This document shows, one piece after another, positions 8,974-17,799 of a DNA stretch of 64,000 nt. The notes below the pieces were generated by a model. The model made no database searches and was not told the origin of the DNA. It saw only the letters and a list, made by a program, of their open reading frames with translations. Both the position numbers and the translations under genes were made by a program. The DNA is from JAUMXJ01 sp041781135 (GTDB lineage Bacteria > Bacillota > Clostridia > Peptostreptococcales > Acidaminobacteraceae), in assembly GCA_041781135.1 (NCBI GenBank), contig JBHAZV010000006.1, forward strand, positions 1 to 64,000, given 5' to 3'. How positions within the stretch are numbered: the stretch's first letter is position 1; every line of letters starts with the position of its first letter.

Positions 8974-9627
8974 CTAATTCATTTTATTTATCATTTTCAG
9001 TATATCTCTCTGTTCTCCCGCGACGATAATATGTTCGTGTTTGCGGAAAATATGATCCGCGCTGATCAACGGAAAAATATGTTTGCCACTGCGCACGCCG
9101 ATCACATTGACGCGATACCTCATTCGTACGTTAAGCTCGCGTACATCGCGTCCAATCCAGCCATCAGGCGACTCCACCTCCATAATAGCGTACTCAGGTG
9201 AAAGTTCAATATAGTCAAATGAACCCTTTGCAGAATATCGAACTGCGGTTCTCTGTGCCATATCCCTCTCCGGATAAACCACATCGTCAGCGCCGATTTT
9301 TTTAAGCAGCTCCGCGTGAATCTCGCGATCGGACTTTGCAACGACATAATTTGCGCCGAGCTCTTTCAGAAGCGAAGTAATCTCCATTGAAGACTGAAAA
9401 TTGTCGCTTATGCACACAAAGCATATGTCAAAATTACGAACCCCCAGCCCCGCAAGCACGTCGCGATCCATGCAATCGCCGATCTGAACTCGCGTTACAA
9501 AAGGCTCGAGCTTCTGTACAGCCTCCTCGTCCATATCGACGAGCATCACCTCATTATGAAGCTCTGTCAACTTGACCGCCAGATTTTTTCCGAAGCGCCC
9601 GGCGCCTATTACCAGCATCGACCTCAT
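8974..9627 (-). CDS. ktrA: KtrA/TrkA-type RCK regulator of K+ uptake
   Basis: 217 residues from the ATG at 9627, chosen because GGAGG lies five bases upstream. An in-frame TTG at 9657 falls inside ktrB without such a site. It has an N-terminal Rossmann RCK_N domain (VIGAGRFGKNLA, acidic MLVDMDEEAV) that binds ATP/ADP or NAD(H), and a C-terminal RCK_C domain from about 140. It forms the cytoplasmic gating ring of the KtrB channel. It follows ktrB by about 20 bp. Confidence 0.93.
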   Translation of the reverse strand: MRSMLVIGAGRFGKNLAVKLTELHNEVMLVDMDEEAVQKLEPFVTRVQIGDCMDRDVLAGLGVRNFDICFVCISDNFQSSMEITSLLKELGANYVVAKSDREIHAELLKKIGADDVVYPERDMAQRTAVRYSAKGSFDYIELSPEYAIMEVESPDGWIGRDVRELNVRMRYRVNVIGVRSGKHIFPLISADHIFRKHEHIIVAGEQRDILKMINKMN

Positions 9628-9646
9628 TTTTCCTCCACTGTAAATT

Positions 9647-10978
9647 TTAACCAACAATAATTTTGCCGACGGGATTTTTCAGCTTGCCCGTATTCCTCGG
9701 CTGAACCACCGCCATAAAAACCGCAAGACTCCCGACACGCCCGGCGTACATTAACAGAATAATCGTGATTTTCGACAAAACAGTAAGCTCGGGAGTTATA
9801 CCGACAGTGAGCCCCACAGTGCCTATTGCAGACAAGGATTCAAAAGCGGCGGCGCCAAGCGGCTGACCCTGCGCACATAGGATCAGGATGCCGCACGCCG
9901 TCATCACAAGGTATATCGCCGCACCGCTAAAAGCGCGCCTTATAACCTCCGGCTCCAGTCTAAAATGGAAAATATTTACATCTTCTCTTGCTCTGAGCTG
10001 TGCCGCCACAGAAGCTACGATCACGGCAAACGTCGTCACTTTTATGCCGCCTCCTGTGCCGCCGGGTGCAGCTCCTATCAACATTAGCAACATTATGACA
10101 AATTTACTTCCATCTGACATGGATGCTATATCGATGCTGCTAAATCCTGCCGTACGCGGCGTTATTGACTGAAACAAAGCCGAAAGCATGCGCGTGCCGG
10201 TGTCCATCCGGCGCATAGTCCCGTCGTATTCAAGAATAAAAAAGGCGGCGGTTCCGGCAAGCAGAAGCGCCAGCGAGAAAAACAGCACGACCTTTGTATG
10301 CAGATGCAGGTACTTAAAGCGGAATTGACTCTCTATCAGATCATTCCATACCACAAACCCAATGCCGCCCGACATAATGAGCACAGCCACAGTGAGAAGT
10401 ACGACAGGATCGTCATAAAAACTTGTAAGAGAGGAAAACTGCGACCGCACTCCCATCAGATCGAAACCCGCATTGCAAAAAGCGGATACAGAATGAAACA
10501 AGGAAAACCAAATTCCGCGCCAAAACCCGAATATCGGAACAAAGCGAGTTGCCAAGAGCAAAGTGCCGATTCCCTCAAAAAATGCAGTGCCTATCAGCAT
10601 TCTGCGAACAAGCCTGACCACTCCGCCCACCTGCATATAGCCGACCGCCTCTGCCAGCAGAGAGCGCTCCCGAAGGCCGATCCGCCTGCCGACGGCAAGA
10701 GAAAACAGTATGGCGACTGCCATAAACCCAAGTCCGCCAATTTGAATAAGCAGCAGGATTACCGCCTGTCCAAAATACGAAAACTGAGTCCAAGTGTCAT
10801 ATACTGCAAGCCCTGTCACACAAGTAGCCGATGCGGATGTAAAAAGTGAATTCAGGAACGGTACACCGGAATCGCCTCGACTCGCCTCAGGCAAGCTAAG
10901 AAGCAACCCTCCAACCAAAATGAGCGCCGCAAATCCAAAAGAAATGACTTGAGTGGCGCTCAGCTTTTTAGCATTCAC
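9647..10978 (-). CDS. ktrB: KtrB/TrkH-family K+ transporter membrane subunit
   Basis: 443 residues from the GTG at 10978 (AGGGAG eight bases upstream; a GTG three codons earlier is too close to that site). The four pore loops of the SKT family are visible: ATCVTGLAVYD, CNAGFDLMG, TPRTAGFSS and SAIGTVGLTVG. Each contributes a filter glycine. About eight to ten TM segments follow the 2TM-pore pattern. It is the first structural gene of the K+ operon. A 15-codon ORF overlaps its start, and two long hairpins lie in the upstream region. Confidence 0.93.
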   Translation of the reverse strand: MNAKKLSATQVISFGFAALILVGGLLLSLPEASRGDSGVPFLNSLFTSASATCVTGLAVYDTWTQFSYFGQAVILLLIQIGGLGFMAVAILFSLAVGRRIGLRERSLLAEAVGYMQVGGVVRLVRRMLIGTAFFEGIGTLLLATRFVPIFGFWRGIWFSLFHSVSAFCNAGFDLMGVRSQFSSLTSFYDDPVVLLTVAVLIMSGGIGFVVWNDLIESQFRFKYLHLHTKVVLFFSLALLLAGTAAFFILEYDGTMRRMDTGTRMLSALFQSITPRTAGFSSIDIASMSDGSKFVIMLLMLIGAAPGGTGGGIKVTTFAVIVASVAAQLRAREDVNIFHFRLEPEVIRRAFSGAAIYLVMTACGILILCAQGQPLGAAAFESLSAIGTVGLTVGITPELTVLSKITIILLMYAGRVGSLAVFMAVVQPRNTGKLKNPVGKIIVG

Positions 10979-11015
10979 TGCCGACACTCCCTGACTTTGC
11001 CGGCAAAAATTTCAT
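10968..11015 (-). CDS. Possible 15-residue leader peptide overlapping the ktrB start
   Basis: ATG at 11015 has a good ribosome site (GGTGGA, four bases upstream) and encodes MKFLPAKSGSVGSEC. It stops at 10968, inside the first codons of ktrB in another frame. The better ribosome site belongs to this short ORF, so translation of ktrB may be coupled to it. No other evidence supports it. Confidence 0.3.
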   Translation of the reverse strand: MKFLPAKSGSVGSEC

Positions 11016-11111
11016 GACATCCACCGCCTTTCCGTACAACAATATCAGAAAGAGTATAATGGCAGTGTCCTATTTGCATACCCATGTATTATTTTTGTGT
11101 AAAGATTGCAA

Positions 11112-11158
11112 GTACATTTACTATACACAACAAAACATAACAAATATAGTAAATGTAC
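11112..11158. repeat. Long hairpin A upstream of the ktr operon
   Basis: Perfect 14-bp inverted repeat GTACATTTACTATA / TATAGTAAATGTAC with a 19-base loop. It is followed on the plus strand by ACAATACCTAAGAGG, which resembles the sequence after hairpin B. It lies between the fecR-like gene and ktrB in a 308-bp region without a gene. Confidence 0.75.
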
Positions 11159-11218
11159 AATACAATACCTAAGAGGTGTACAAGTGAAACTCTTCGTATA
11201 GGCAAACGCGGCTAATAA

Positions 11219-11274
11219 GCAAACTCATTTACTATATACAATTAAGGTTATAAAAATATAGTAAATGAGCTTGC
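11219..11274. repeat. Long hairpin B upstream of the ktr operon
   Basis: Inverted repeat CTCATTTACTATA / TATAGTAAATGAG (13 bp), extended by GCAA/TTGC after one mismatch. It shares the core CATTTACTATA with hairpin A about 110 bp away, and both are followed by TACCTAA(G/A)AGG. The conserved stems differ by paired changes at the outer bases (GTA-/-TAC versus CTC-/-GAG), which suggests that base pairing or dyad symmetry is kept. Confidence 0.75.
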
Positions 11275-11323
11275 ACAGTACCTAAAAGGCATATTTTCGA
11301 TATGAAGCTAAGTTATGCTAAAT

Positions 11324-12364
11324 CTACTGCCACGGCAGTTCATTAATAATATCGCCTGGATTTACTTCATCGCGGTAGAGTACCTCTCGTGTAACACCCT
11401 GATATGTTACAGTCACATATGTTCCGTGAATCGTATCAATTCTATACGGACACCACTGATTGTATGGAACCTGCTGATAAAACCCACTTACATGCTCTAA
11501 TAAATGCTGTACAAAAACCATATTTGCGGTAGGGACCGGATCGTCGTCATCGATATCTAAATCGTCGTACGCAACATCGTCGTAGCTGACATTTGCGGCA
11601 GGGATCTCCGCCGCTTCCGCCTCGCGCTTGTCCTCCGCAATTTGAGCCGCGGTCCGTTCCTCGTCTATGTCGTCTTCATCAAAACCGAGAGGGTTCAGCA
11701 CTTCAGGTTCTAAAAATTCATAGTAAAGACCCTGTATTTTGAATTCCTTTGGCACTGCTCCAAAGCGCTCGCCGGCAACAGGGATGGAAAGGCACGAAGG
11801 CGCAGTGAGTATTTTTGTCTTTAGCTCTCCGCCCTCGACAAACATTGGCGCAAGCTTGTTTCCGTCCATCCTGTAATCCACCTCTATAACACCCTCGGCA
11901 AGCCAGATATCCGCCTTGCCGTTTCTGATCTGCACATAGAACTCCGTTCCGCGGACTCCCATTACAGCCGTCGGCGTCTTGATCCTGTATTTTGAATTTA
12001 GGTCGAGCTTTTTATCTATCTTGCTCCCGATGCCGCCCGACTGCAAGGTAAATGTAGTCTGCGTCGAACTTGCGCTGTTTGCAAGTTCAGAAACTACAAC
12101 AACAGTATTTGCGGCAAGTATCACCTCTTTGTCACCATCTAATTTAATTACCGCCTTGCTGTCCTTTCCGGTAATTATGGTGTCTCCCTCATCGAGTCGC
12201 ATATTCTTAAACGCCTTGATAGTCTTAGCCGAAGCTTCTCTCTTGACGAGCACATCTCCATAGAAATCGTCTATCCTCGCAGTCCTCTCTATCGCTGCAA
12301 ATGCCGGCGCAACAGCCAGCACAGCCATAAGAACCACCACGGATATCGCAATTATTTTTCTCAT
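11324..12364 (-). CDS. Secreted FecR-domain protein
   Basis: 346 residues from the ATG at 12364, with GGGGGG four bases upstream. It has a signal peptide (about 1-24, ending AFAA), then a FecR domain (about 35-180) with VKREASAK, GDTIITGKDSKAVIKL and the signature TPTAVMGVRGTEFYVQ. The acidic C-terminal part (runs of D and E near DDIDEERTAAQ and YDDLDIDDDD) ends in a small region rich in aromatic residues. In Gram-negative bacteria FecR senses ferric citrate, but secreted FecR domains in other phyla have no settled role. It is the last gene of an operon with a CHASE2 adenylate cyclase, so it may carry or modulate an envelope signal. Confidence 0.85.
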   Translation of the reverse strand: MRKIIAISVVVLMAVLAVAPAFAAIERTARIDDFYGDVLVKREASAKTIKAFKNMRLDEGDTIITGKDSKAVIKLDGDKEVILAANTVVVVSELANSASSTQTTFTLQSGGIGSKIDKKLDLNSKYRIKTPTAVMGVRGTEFYVQIRNGKADIWLAEGVIEVDYRMDGNKLAPMFVEGGELKTKILTAPSCLSIPVAGERFGAVPKEFKIQGLYYEFLEPEVLNPLGFDEDDIDEERTAAQIAEDKREAEAAEIPAANVSYDDVAYDDLDIDDDDPVPTANMVFVQHLLEHVSGFYQQVPYNQWCPYRIDTIHGTYVTVTYQGVTREVLYRDEVNPGDIINELPWQ

Positions 12365-12386
12365 ACTACCCCCCTTTTTTGTTTTG

Positions 12387-14210
12387 TTAAATATTATTAA
12401 CACCTTGTTTGCCCAATAAACCCTTAACTTCATATACATTTACACTCTGCTGCTTTCCCTTTACGCTGAGCGCTCCAAGCGGTGCAGCGACAACCCTGTT
12501 CTCTACGAGCCTGTATGTCGATTCAGATATGAGTATCTGTCCGGGCTTTGCGTTGCTTTCGAGCCTCGCTGCTGTGTTTACAGCGTCGCCTATCGCAGTA
12601 TAGTCAAGTCTGTGCGAGGCGCCGATATTGCCGACGATAGCATCACCGGTATTTATTCCTACCCCGAAGCTGACTGTCCTTCCGTATTTCTCCATAAGAT
12701 TTTTGGAAAGCTTTTCAGCTCCGCTCTGCATATGCAGCGCAGTTTGCACAGCACTGTATGCGTGGTCCTCTATTTCGAGCGGCGCTCCAAAAAGCCCCAT
12801 TGCCGCGTCGCCGATATACTTGTCAAGAGTGCCGTCATATTTGAAAATCGCCTCTGCACAAAGGTCGAGGTACTCGTTCAAAATACCGACCACTTGCTCA
12901 GGTTCCAATTTTTCCGACATCGTAGTAAACCCACGTATATCGACAAAGAGCACAGATATATTTTTCTTTGTACCTCCAAGACCGAGCGCGTCCTCTCCGC
13001 CTCTGAGCAGCCTGTCGACCAGCCGCGGCTCCATGTACTTGCCAAAGACATTTGTGACCCTGCGCCTCTCCAAAGACTCCTGTACATACTTTACCACATT
13101 TATCACGACAAATACGAAGAACACTGACGACAGCGGATACAGAAGGCTGAATATGTAACCGGCCTTCAGCCTCGAAAGCGACACCGCGCACCATACGAAC
13201 GCAGCCATCAGGGCAAAAGTCGCGGCAGCTCCGTAAAGAAGTCTAAGCCTTGAAAACAACACTATCGCAAATGCTGATATCAGCAGCAATACAGCAATTT
13301 CGAGATATATCGGCATCCGCACCCAACTGAGCTGTTCGCGCATCTGCTGAATAATATTAGCGTGCACTTCTATGCCGTACATAGGATATGTTCTGTCAAT
13401 GGCGGTAAAATAATAATCATCCGCCAGACCTATTGCGGTGACCCCCACCAGCACTACCTTGTCCCTGAAATATTCGGGGTCCACCTCTCCTGTCAGCACC
13501 ATGTAGTATGGTACTTGCTCAAACGTACCTGCTCTTCCTGCATACCTGATATATGCCATTTCAAACGCATCGGCAGGAAGCAGCTGCAAATCGGAGGATT
13601 CTTCGGCATTTTTTCTATATGCCTCCCGAAATATGGCGCTCGCAAAGCTTTCGACTATTTTGTCGCCATTTTTAATTTTTAGAACCGTCTTTCGCAAAAT
13701 ACCGTCCGAATCGGGGATAGTATTGATATGCGCAGTGTTTACATGTTTTCCCAGCAACTCAGTAGGCATATTGAATATAAACGAGGATATCATCCCCTGC
13801 GCGGCGCTTTCGTCAAATACGCCATACCCTGCGAAAATCGGCTTTTTTGAGAGTTTCGAAAGACTTTCGGCAAATTCGGCATCCGCATCGCTTTCTTCCA
13901 TAAACAGCAAATCAACGCCTATCGCCTTAGGATCGCCGCTGTCGATAATTTCGAGCAGCATTCCATGGTAAGACCTATGCCATGGCCATCTGCCGAGCAC
14001 ATCCAGACTTTCGTCATCAATTGCCACAATTACAACATCCGTAGAAAGCTCCCGGTCTCTCTGATACACTAAATCGTCTATAAAATAATTTATGTCTTCG
14101 AATACATCAAAATACAGAAAAACTGCAAACAGAAGCGCTACAAATGACGACAAAACCACCGCAGCGTACCTGCCCCTGATAAATCCTCTGCTTTTGATAA
14201 ATCCTTTCAT
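12387..14210 (-). CDS. CHASE2-domain class III adenylate cyclase
   Basis: 607 residues. TM1 is at about 14-34, an extracellular CHASE2 domain spans about 40-290 (VVIVAIDDESLDVLGRWPW at its start), three TM segments span about 295-370, and a cytoplasmic class III cyclase spans about 405-590. Metal-binding aspartates sit in LFVDIRGFT and YIGDAAMG. The adenine-selecting Lys is in LDKYIGD and the partner Asp in DYTAIGDAVNTAARLE, with the transition-state Asn and Arg present. Sequence therefore favours ATP to cAMP over cGMP. It lies 22 bp before the FecR gene and 10 bp after the MBL gene. Confidence 0.92.
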   Translation of the reverse strand: MKGFIKSRGFIRGRYAAVVLSSFVALLFAVFLYFDVFEDINYFIDDLVYQRDRELSTDVVIVAIDDESLDVLGRWPWHRSYHGMLLEIIDSGDPKAIGVDLLFMEESDADAEFAESLSKLSKKPIFAGYGVFDESAAQGMISSFIFNMPTELLGKHVNTAHINTIPDSDGILRKTVLKIKNGDKIVESFASAIFREAYRKNAEESSDLQLLPADAFEMAYIRYAGRAGTFEQVPYYMVLTGEVDPEYFRDKVVLVGVTAIGLADDYYFTAIDRTYPMYGIEVHANIIQQMREQLSWVRMPIYLEIAVLLLISAFAIVLFSRLRLLYGAAATFALMAAFVWCAVSLSRLKAGYIFSLLYPLSSVFFVFVVINVVKYVQESLERRRVTNVFGKYMEPRLVDRLLRGGEDALGLGGTKKNISVLFVDIRGFTTMSEKLEPEQVVGILNEYLDLCAEAIFKYDGTLDKYIGDAAMGLFGAPLEIEDHAYSAVQTALHMQSGAEKLSKNLMEKYGRTVSFGVGINTGDAIVGNIGASHRLDYTAIGDAVNTAARLESNAKPGQILISESTYRLVENRVVAAPLGALSVKGKQQSVNVYEVKGLLGKQGVNNI

Positions 14211-14220
14211 AGACGCGCTC

Positions 14221-15156
14221 CTAAATATCTATCACAGAGCCGTCGCGCGCGCAGAAAGCGCCATCAAATATCGAAGAAGCTCTCGCCTCGATTTCGTCGA
14301 GTTCGGCATCTTTTCTGCGCTCTCTGTGGTGAAACAGCGCAAGCGCTTTTACACCAGCCGACGCTGCAAACGCAGAGGCATATTCGTAGCTCGAATGTCC
14401 CCAGTCCGTTCTGTCTACGCCGTCCAAAGCGCCAAGCATCTCGTCTCTGGCAAAAAAAGCGTCGTAGATGAGCAAATCCGCACCGCGAACAAAGTCGGCA
14501 AATGCCGCAGCGCGCTCCCCGACAAGCTCCGAAGTATCAGTCGCATATACGAACACCCTCCTGCCGGACGGCAAGCGCTCCGTAAGCCTGTACGCTATCG
14601 AGCCTCCAGGATGACAAAGCTCAAATATATCGACACGCACATCTTCAGACAACGCGACCCCGCCCGCACCGACACATTCAAACACAATTCGGGCAGGGTA
14701 ATTGCTGAGCGTAAACGGCAAAAACGGCGGACTGATAAATCGTTCGAATACCCTGCGCAGCGCGTCGCCGTGCTCCGTGCCTTGCCCGGAGCGCGTATCA
14801 GAAATTTGTTCGTCACATTGCCCGGTACACTCTGCACTATTTTGTCTGTCACCCCGACCAAAGCGCCATGCCGGATTTCCGGCATATATATGCACCTCGG
14901 TCGAACCATCAAAAAGCGGTGCAAAAAACGGCAAGCCCTGTATGTGATCATAATGCATATGCGAAAGAAATATGTTGTATACTTTTGTTTGAGGGTATTC
15001 AGAAGCCAAAAATTCGGTTATGCCCGTCCCTGCGTCAAAAAACACCAAAAGCCCACCGGCAGAAACTTCCACGCAGCTTGTATTTCCTCCGTATTTAACG
15101 TACTCATCGCCCGAAACAGGTAATGTGCCTCTAGTACCTCTGATTTTGATTTTCAT
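14221..15156 (-). CDS. MBL-fold metallohydrolase, possible cyclic-nucleotide phosphodiesterase
   Basis: 311 residues with no signal peptide, so cytoplasmic. It has the N-terminal RGTRGTLPVSG strand, the metal motif SHMHYDHIQG (HxHxDH, about residues 85-94), a later Asp in LLIYDAFF and a His in WGHSSYEY. The layout is like PhnP/RNase Z-type phosphodiesterases. The operon position directly before an adenylate cyclase suggests hydrolysis of cAMP, but that is inference. The middle segment (about 115-150) is polar and atypical. Confidence 0.75.
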   Translation of the reverse strand: MKIKIRGTRGTLPVSGDEYVKYGGNTSCVEVSAGGLLVFFDAGTGITEFLASEYPQTKVYNIFLSHMHYDHIQGLPFFAPLFDGSTEVHIYAGNPAWRFGRGDRQNSAECTGQCDEQISDTRSGQGTEHGDALRRVFERFISPPFLPFTLSNYPARIVFECVGAGGVALSEDVRVDIFELCHPGGSIAYRLTERLPSGRRVFVYATDTSELVGERAAAFADFVRGADLLIYDAFFARDEMLGALDGVDRTDWGHSSYEYASAFAASAGVKALALFHHRERRKDAELDEIEARASSIFDGAFCARDGSVIDI

Positions 15157-15178
15157 AACGCTCTGCTTACTTTACGCT

Positions 15179-16522
15179 CTACTTAATCGTATTGATTTCT
15201 ATGACTCTTAGATCGCCTATCCAGTTTATTTCCATACCGAATGTCTCGACCACCTGCCTTAACGGAACAAACGACCTGCCATCGTTAATAATAAGCCCGT
15301 CTTTTAGCTTAATCTGAAGATTCTCATACCTGCAGACTACCGCCCTCTCCGAAGCTATCCACTCGACATCTCCGCCGATAAACTCGACCAAAACCCTCAG
15401 CGGAACATATGTTCTGCCATTTACTATTATCGGCCGAACATCGTCAAACCTGACCTTTACTCCGTCTACATATATATCGGCGCTGTCTGGAACCAAACAT
15501 TTTTCGTAATTCCTCACGGGCATAAGTTCCTTTGGCGAGCAGAACTTTAATACCCTGCTATTATTCGTATCGGCGACAAACAGCCTTCCTGCGGCAACTA
15601 AAATAGATTTAGGACTGTCTAAAAGCAGGACTTCACCATCTACAAAGCCAACCCTGCCGCCTAAAAGGATATCGACTGCCCTCTGGCCGTTAGAAGCGAT
15701 GTACGCTTTTCGCACCGCGTGATTCCCAGTGTCGGCAATATAAAAAGCCGAGTCATAGACAAATATGTCTGACGGCGCGGCAAACCTTGCTATTCCTGCA
15801 AATCCGTTTACAAATCCCCTTTCTCCGCCCAAAACTTTGGCAGCCGCCTTATCGTTCTCTTTAAAATTTACTATTGAGCTCGTCTCAAGCTCGCACACGA
15901 AAACATCCTTGCCGCTTACATCGATGCCTGCCGGTTTCAAAACTTTAACATTTAAGGTGGTTACTCTGCCATCTTTTTCAATTTTGCGGATGGCGTTGTT
16001 TTCGGTATCGGAGACAAGTATGCTGCCATCGGCAAGAACAGCAAGTGCGCTCGGACCATCGAATTTAGCAACCTGCCTGTAACCGTTTACAAGGCCCGCT
16101 CCTTTCCCACCTGCAATAGTAGTGACCTCTCCCTGATATATCTGTCTGATAGCGTTATTTCCGGTATCAGCTACTACAATCGCTCCGCTCTCCAGAACCG
16201 CAACATCAGATGGCGATAAAAACATTGCTTTTTCAAGCTTTCCATCGACATAACCGCCCACAGGCATACCGTATAAATCCGTGCCGACGCTGATTCCTGC
16301 GATCCGCTTGACTTTGAGCGTCTTTATATCTATCTCAAATATTGCGTTTGCAGCTGAATCGGCGACAATTATTCTTTCGTTTGCCTCGTCATAGCACATG
16401 CCGCGCGGCGAAATCATATCGGCATCGCGAATAATATCCGCCGCAAACCCGACCATCCCCGCAAAAACAATTGCAAAAAATATCAGCGAATACTTAAGCG
16501 AATACATTACGGTCTTTTTCAT
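15179..16522 (-). CDS. Secreted NHL-repeat propeller with C-terminal copper-amine-oxidase-like stalk domain
   Basis: 447 residues from the ATG at 16522, preceded by GGAGG at four bases. A signal peptide spans about 1-27. Six NHL blades follow, each with a core such as VADTGNNAIRQI, VSDTENNAIRKI, IADTGNHAVRKA and VADTNNSRVLKF, making a six-bladed propeller (about 30-340). Residues about 365-447 form the CuAO_N1-type domain (IVNGRTYVPLRVLVEFIGGD, DGRSFVPLRQVVETFG) common in clostridial cell-surface proteins. It is the first gene of the operon with the MBL protein, adenylate cyclase and FecR protein, and may be the extracellular ligand or scaffold part. Confidence 0.85.
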   Translation of the reverse strand: MKKTVMYSLKYSLIFFAIVFAGMVGFAADIIRDADMISPRGMCYDEANERIIVADSAANAIFEIDIKTLKVKRIAGISVGTDLYGMPVGGYVDGKLEKAMFLSPSDVAVLESGAIVVADTGNNAIRQIYQGEVTTIAGGKGAGLVNGYRQVAKFDGPSALAVLADGSILVSDTENNAIRKIEKDGRVTTLNVKVLKPAGIDVSGKDVFVCELETSSIVNFKENDKAAAKVLGGERGFVNGFAGIARFAAPSDIFVYDSAFYIADTGNHAVRKAYIASNGQRAVDILLGGRVGFVDGEVLLLDSPKSILVAAGRLFVADTNNSRVLKFCSPKELMPVRNYEKCLVPDSADIYVDGVKVRFDDVRPIIVNGRTYVPLRVLVEFIGGDVEWIASERAVVCRYENLQIKLKDGLIINDGRSFVPLRQVVETFGMEINWIGDLRVIEINTIK

Positions 16523-16576
16523 AAGTCCTCCAAATGTGATATAATTGGTTTGTCGTACACAGTCCATCCCGACTAT

Positions 16577-16605
16577 ATTATAAACTCGGCGCATCGATTA
16601 TTCAA
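16577..16605 (-). promoter_or_regulatory. Promoter of the NHL-MBL-cyclase-FecR operon
   Basis: On the minus strand TTGAAT and TATAAT are separated by 17 bases. The -10 box lies about 55 bases before the chosen ATG. It faces the divergent HD-GYP gene, so the two units may be co-regulated. Confidence 0.65.
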
Positions 16606-16687
16606 CATATGCCTTCAATAAATGAACAACTCGGACACAGGGCTGCAAGTGCGCGCAAAAATCCGCAAATATCTTAGGAGATCAATT

Positions 16688-17794
16688 GTGACAGAACTGA
16701 GCAACAGCCAAAAAATGGAACTTCTGCTCTCGTATGCCGGAAAAATAGCCGAGACAAGGGAGCTCGATAACCTGCTCTACGAAATCGCGACTATGGGCAA
16801 GCTGCTGATCGGCGCAGACCGTTCCACTGTCTGGCTTCTCAACCAAAAGCGCGAAACACTGTGGACAAAGGTAGCTCACGGCATACCTACAATCGAAGTG
16901 CCGATGCACAGCGGAGTTGTTGGCGAATCTGTCCGAACAGGAGAAATAATCGTCTCCAACAATCCGTACGAACTCCCATATTTCAATCCGGAAGTCGACA
17001 AAAATACCGGTTACAAGACCGAGTCGCTGCTGACAATTCCTCTGTTCAACGATATTAACGAGCCGCTCGGAGCGTTCCAGTGCGTCAACAAAATCGCGGG
17101 AGACAAAAAATTCGATGACGAAGATGTTAAGCTTTTGCAATTAGTTGCGGGCTACGCCCAAAAGTCTCTCGTCGCCGCAATGCTCGCGCTCGAAATAGAA
17201 AAAACACAGGTCGAAATTATAATGCTGATGGCAGAAATCGGCGAATCGCGCTCGCGCGAGACCGGCAACCATGTAAAGAGAGTCGCCGAGGTCTCGAAGG
17301 AGCTTGCGCGCCTTGCGGGTTTAAGCGCACAGGATGCCCGCCTGATAGAAGTCGCCTCGCCGATGCACGACATAGGCAAGGTTTCCATACCCGACAGCAT
17401 ACTAAACAAGCCCGGAAAACTGACAGACGAAGAATACAAAACGATGCAGAACCACACTGTCACTGGGTACAATCTGTTAAACAACTCAAATCGCCCGATA
17501 ATCAAAGCTTCGGCGATCATCGCTCACGAGCACCACGAAAAATGGAACGGAAAAGGCTACCCAAGAGGACTCCGCGGCGAGGAAATCCATATTTTCGGAA
17601 GAATTACGGCAATAGCGGATGTTTTTGACGCGCTTGCGTGCAGGCGCTGCTACAAAGAGGCGTGGGAACTTCCGCGCGTATATGAACTGTTTCAGCGAGA
17701 ACGCGGCGAGCAGTTCGACCCAAGACTGACCGATATTTTTTTAGAAAATTTTGATTTTTTAGTATCGATACTCGAAAAACATAAAGATTTTTAA
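16688..17794 (+). CDS. GAF plus HD-GYP phosphodiesterase
   Basis: 368 residues from the GTG at 16688, which has AGGAGA six bases upstream. An ATG at 16622 lacks a ribosome site and would add 22 residues. A GAF domain (about 10-165: LIGADRSTVWLLNQ, VVGESVRTGE) precedes the HD-GYP domain (about 185-360) with the HD pair in MHDIGKVSIPD, the downstream HEHHEKWNGKGYP motif and FDPRLTDIFLEN. All metal ligands look intact, so it likely degrades c-di-GMP. The GAF domain could bind a cyclic nucleotide, which would link it to the divergent cAMP operon; that is inference. Confidence 0.88.
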   Translation: MTELSNSQKMELLLSYAGKIAETRELDNLLYEIATMGKLLIGADRSTVWLLNQKRETLWTKVAHGIPTIEVPMHSGVVGESVRTGEIIVSNNPYELPYFNPEVDKNTGYKTESLLTIPLFNDINEPLGAFQCVNKIAGDKKFDDEDVKLLQLVAGYAQKSLVAAMLALEIEKTQVEIIMLMAEIGESRSRETGNHVKRVAEVSKELARLAGLSAQDARLIEVASPMHDIGKVSIPDSILNKPGKLTDEEYKTMQNHTVTGYNLLNNSNRPIIKASAIIAHEHHEKWNGKGYPRGLRGEEIHIFGRITAIADVFDALACRRCYKEAWELPRVYELFQRERGEQFDPRLTDIFLENFDFLVSILEKHKDF

Positions 17795-17799
17795 CTAAA

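Noticed and set aside
14092..15123. 343-codon plus-strand open frame
   Set aside because: Antisense to the MBL-fold gene with its clear HxHxDH motif; the frame's product is basic and unlike any family.
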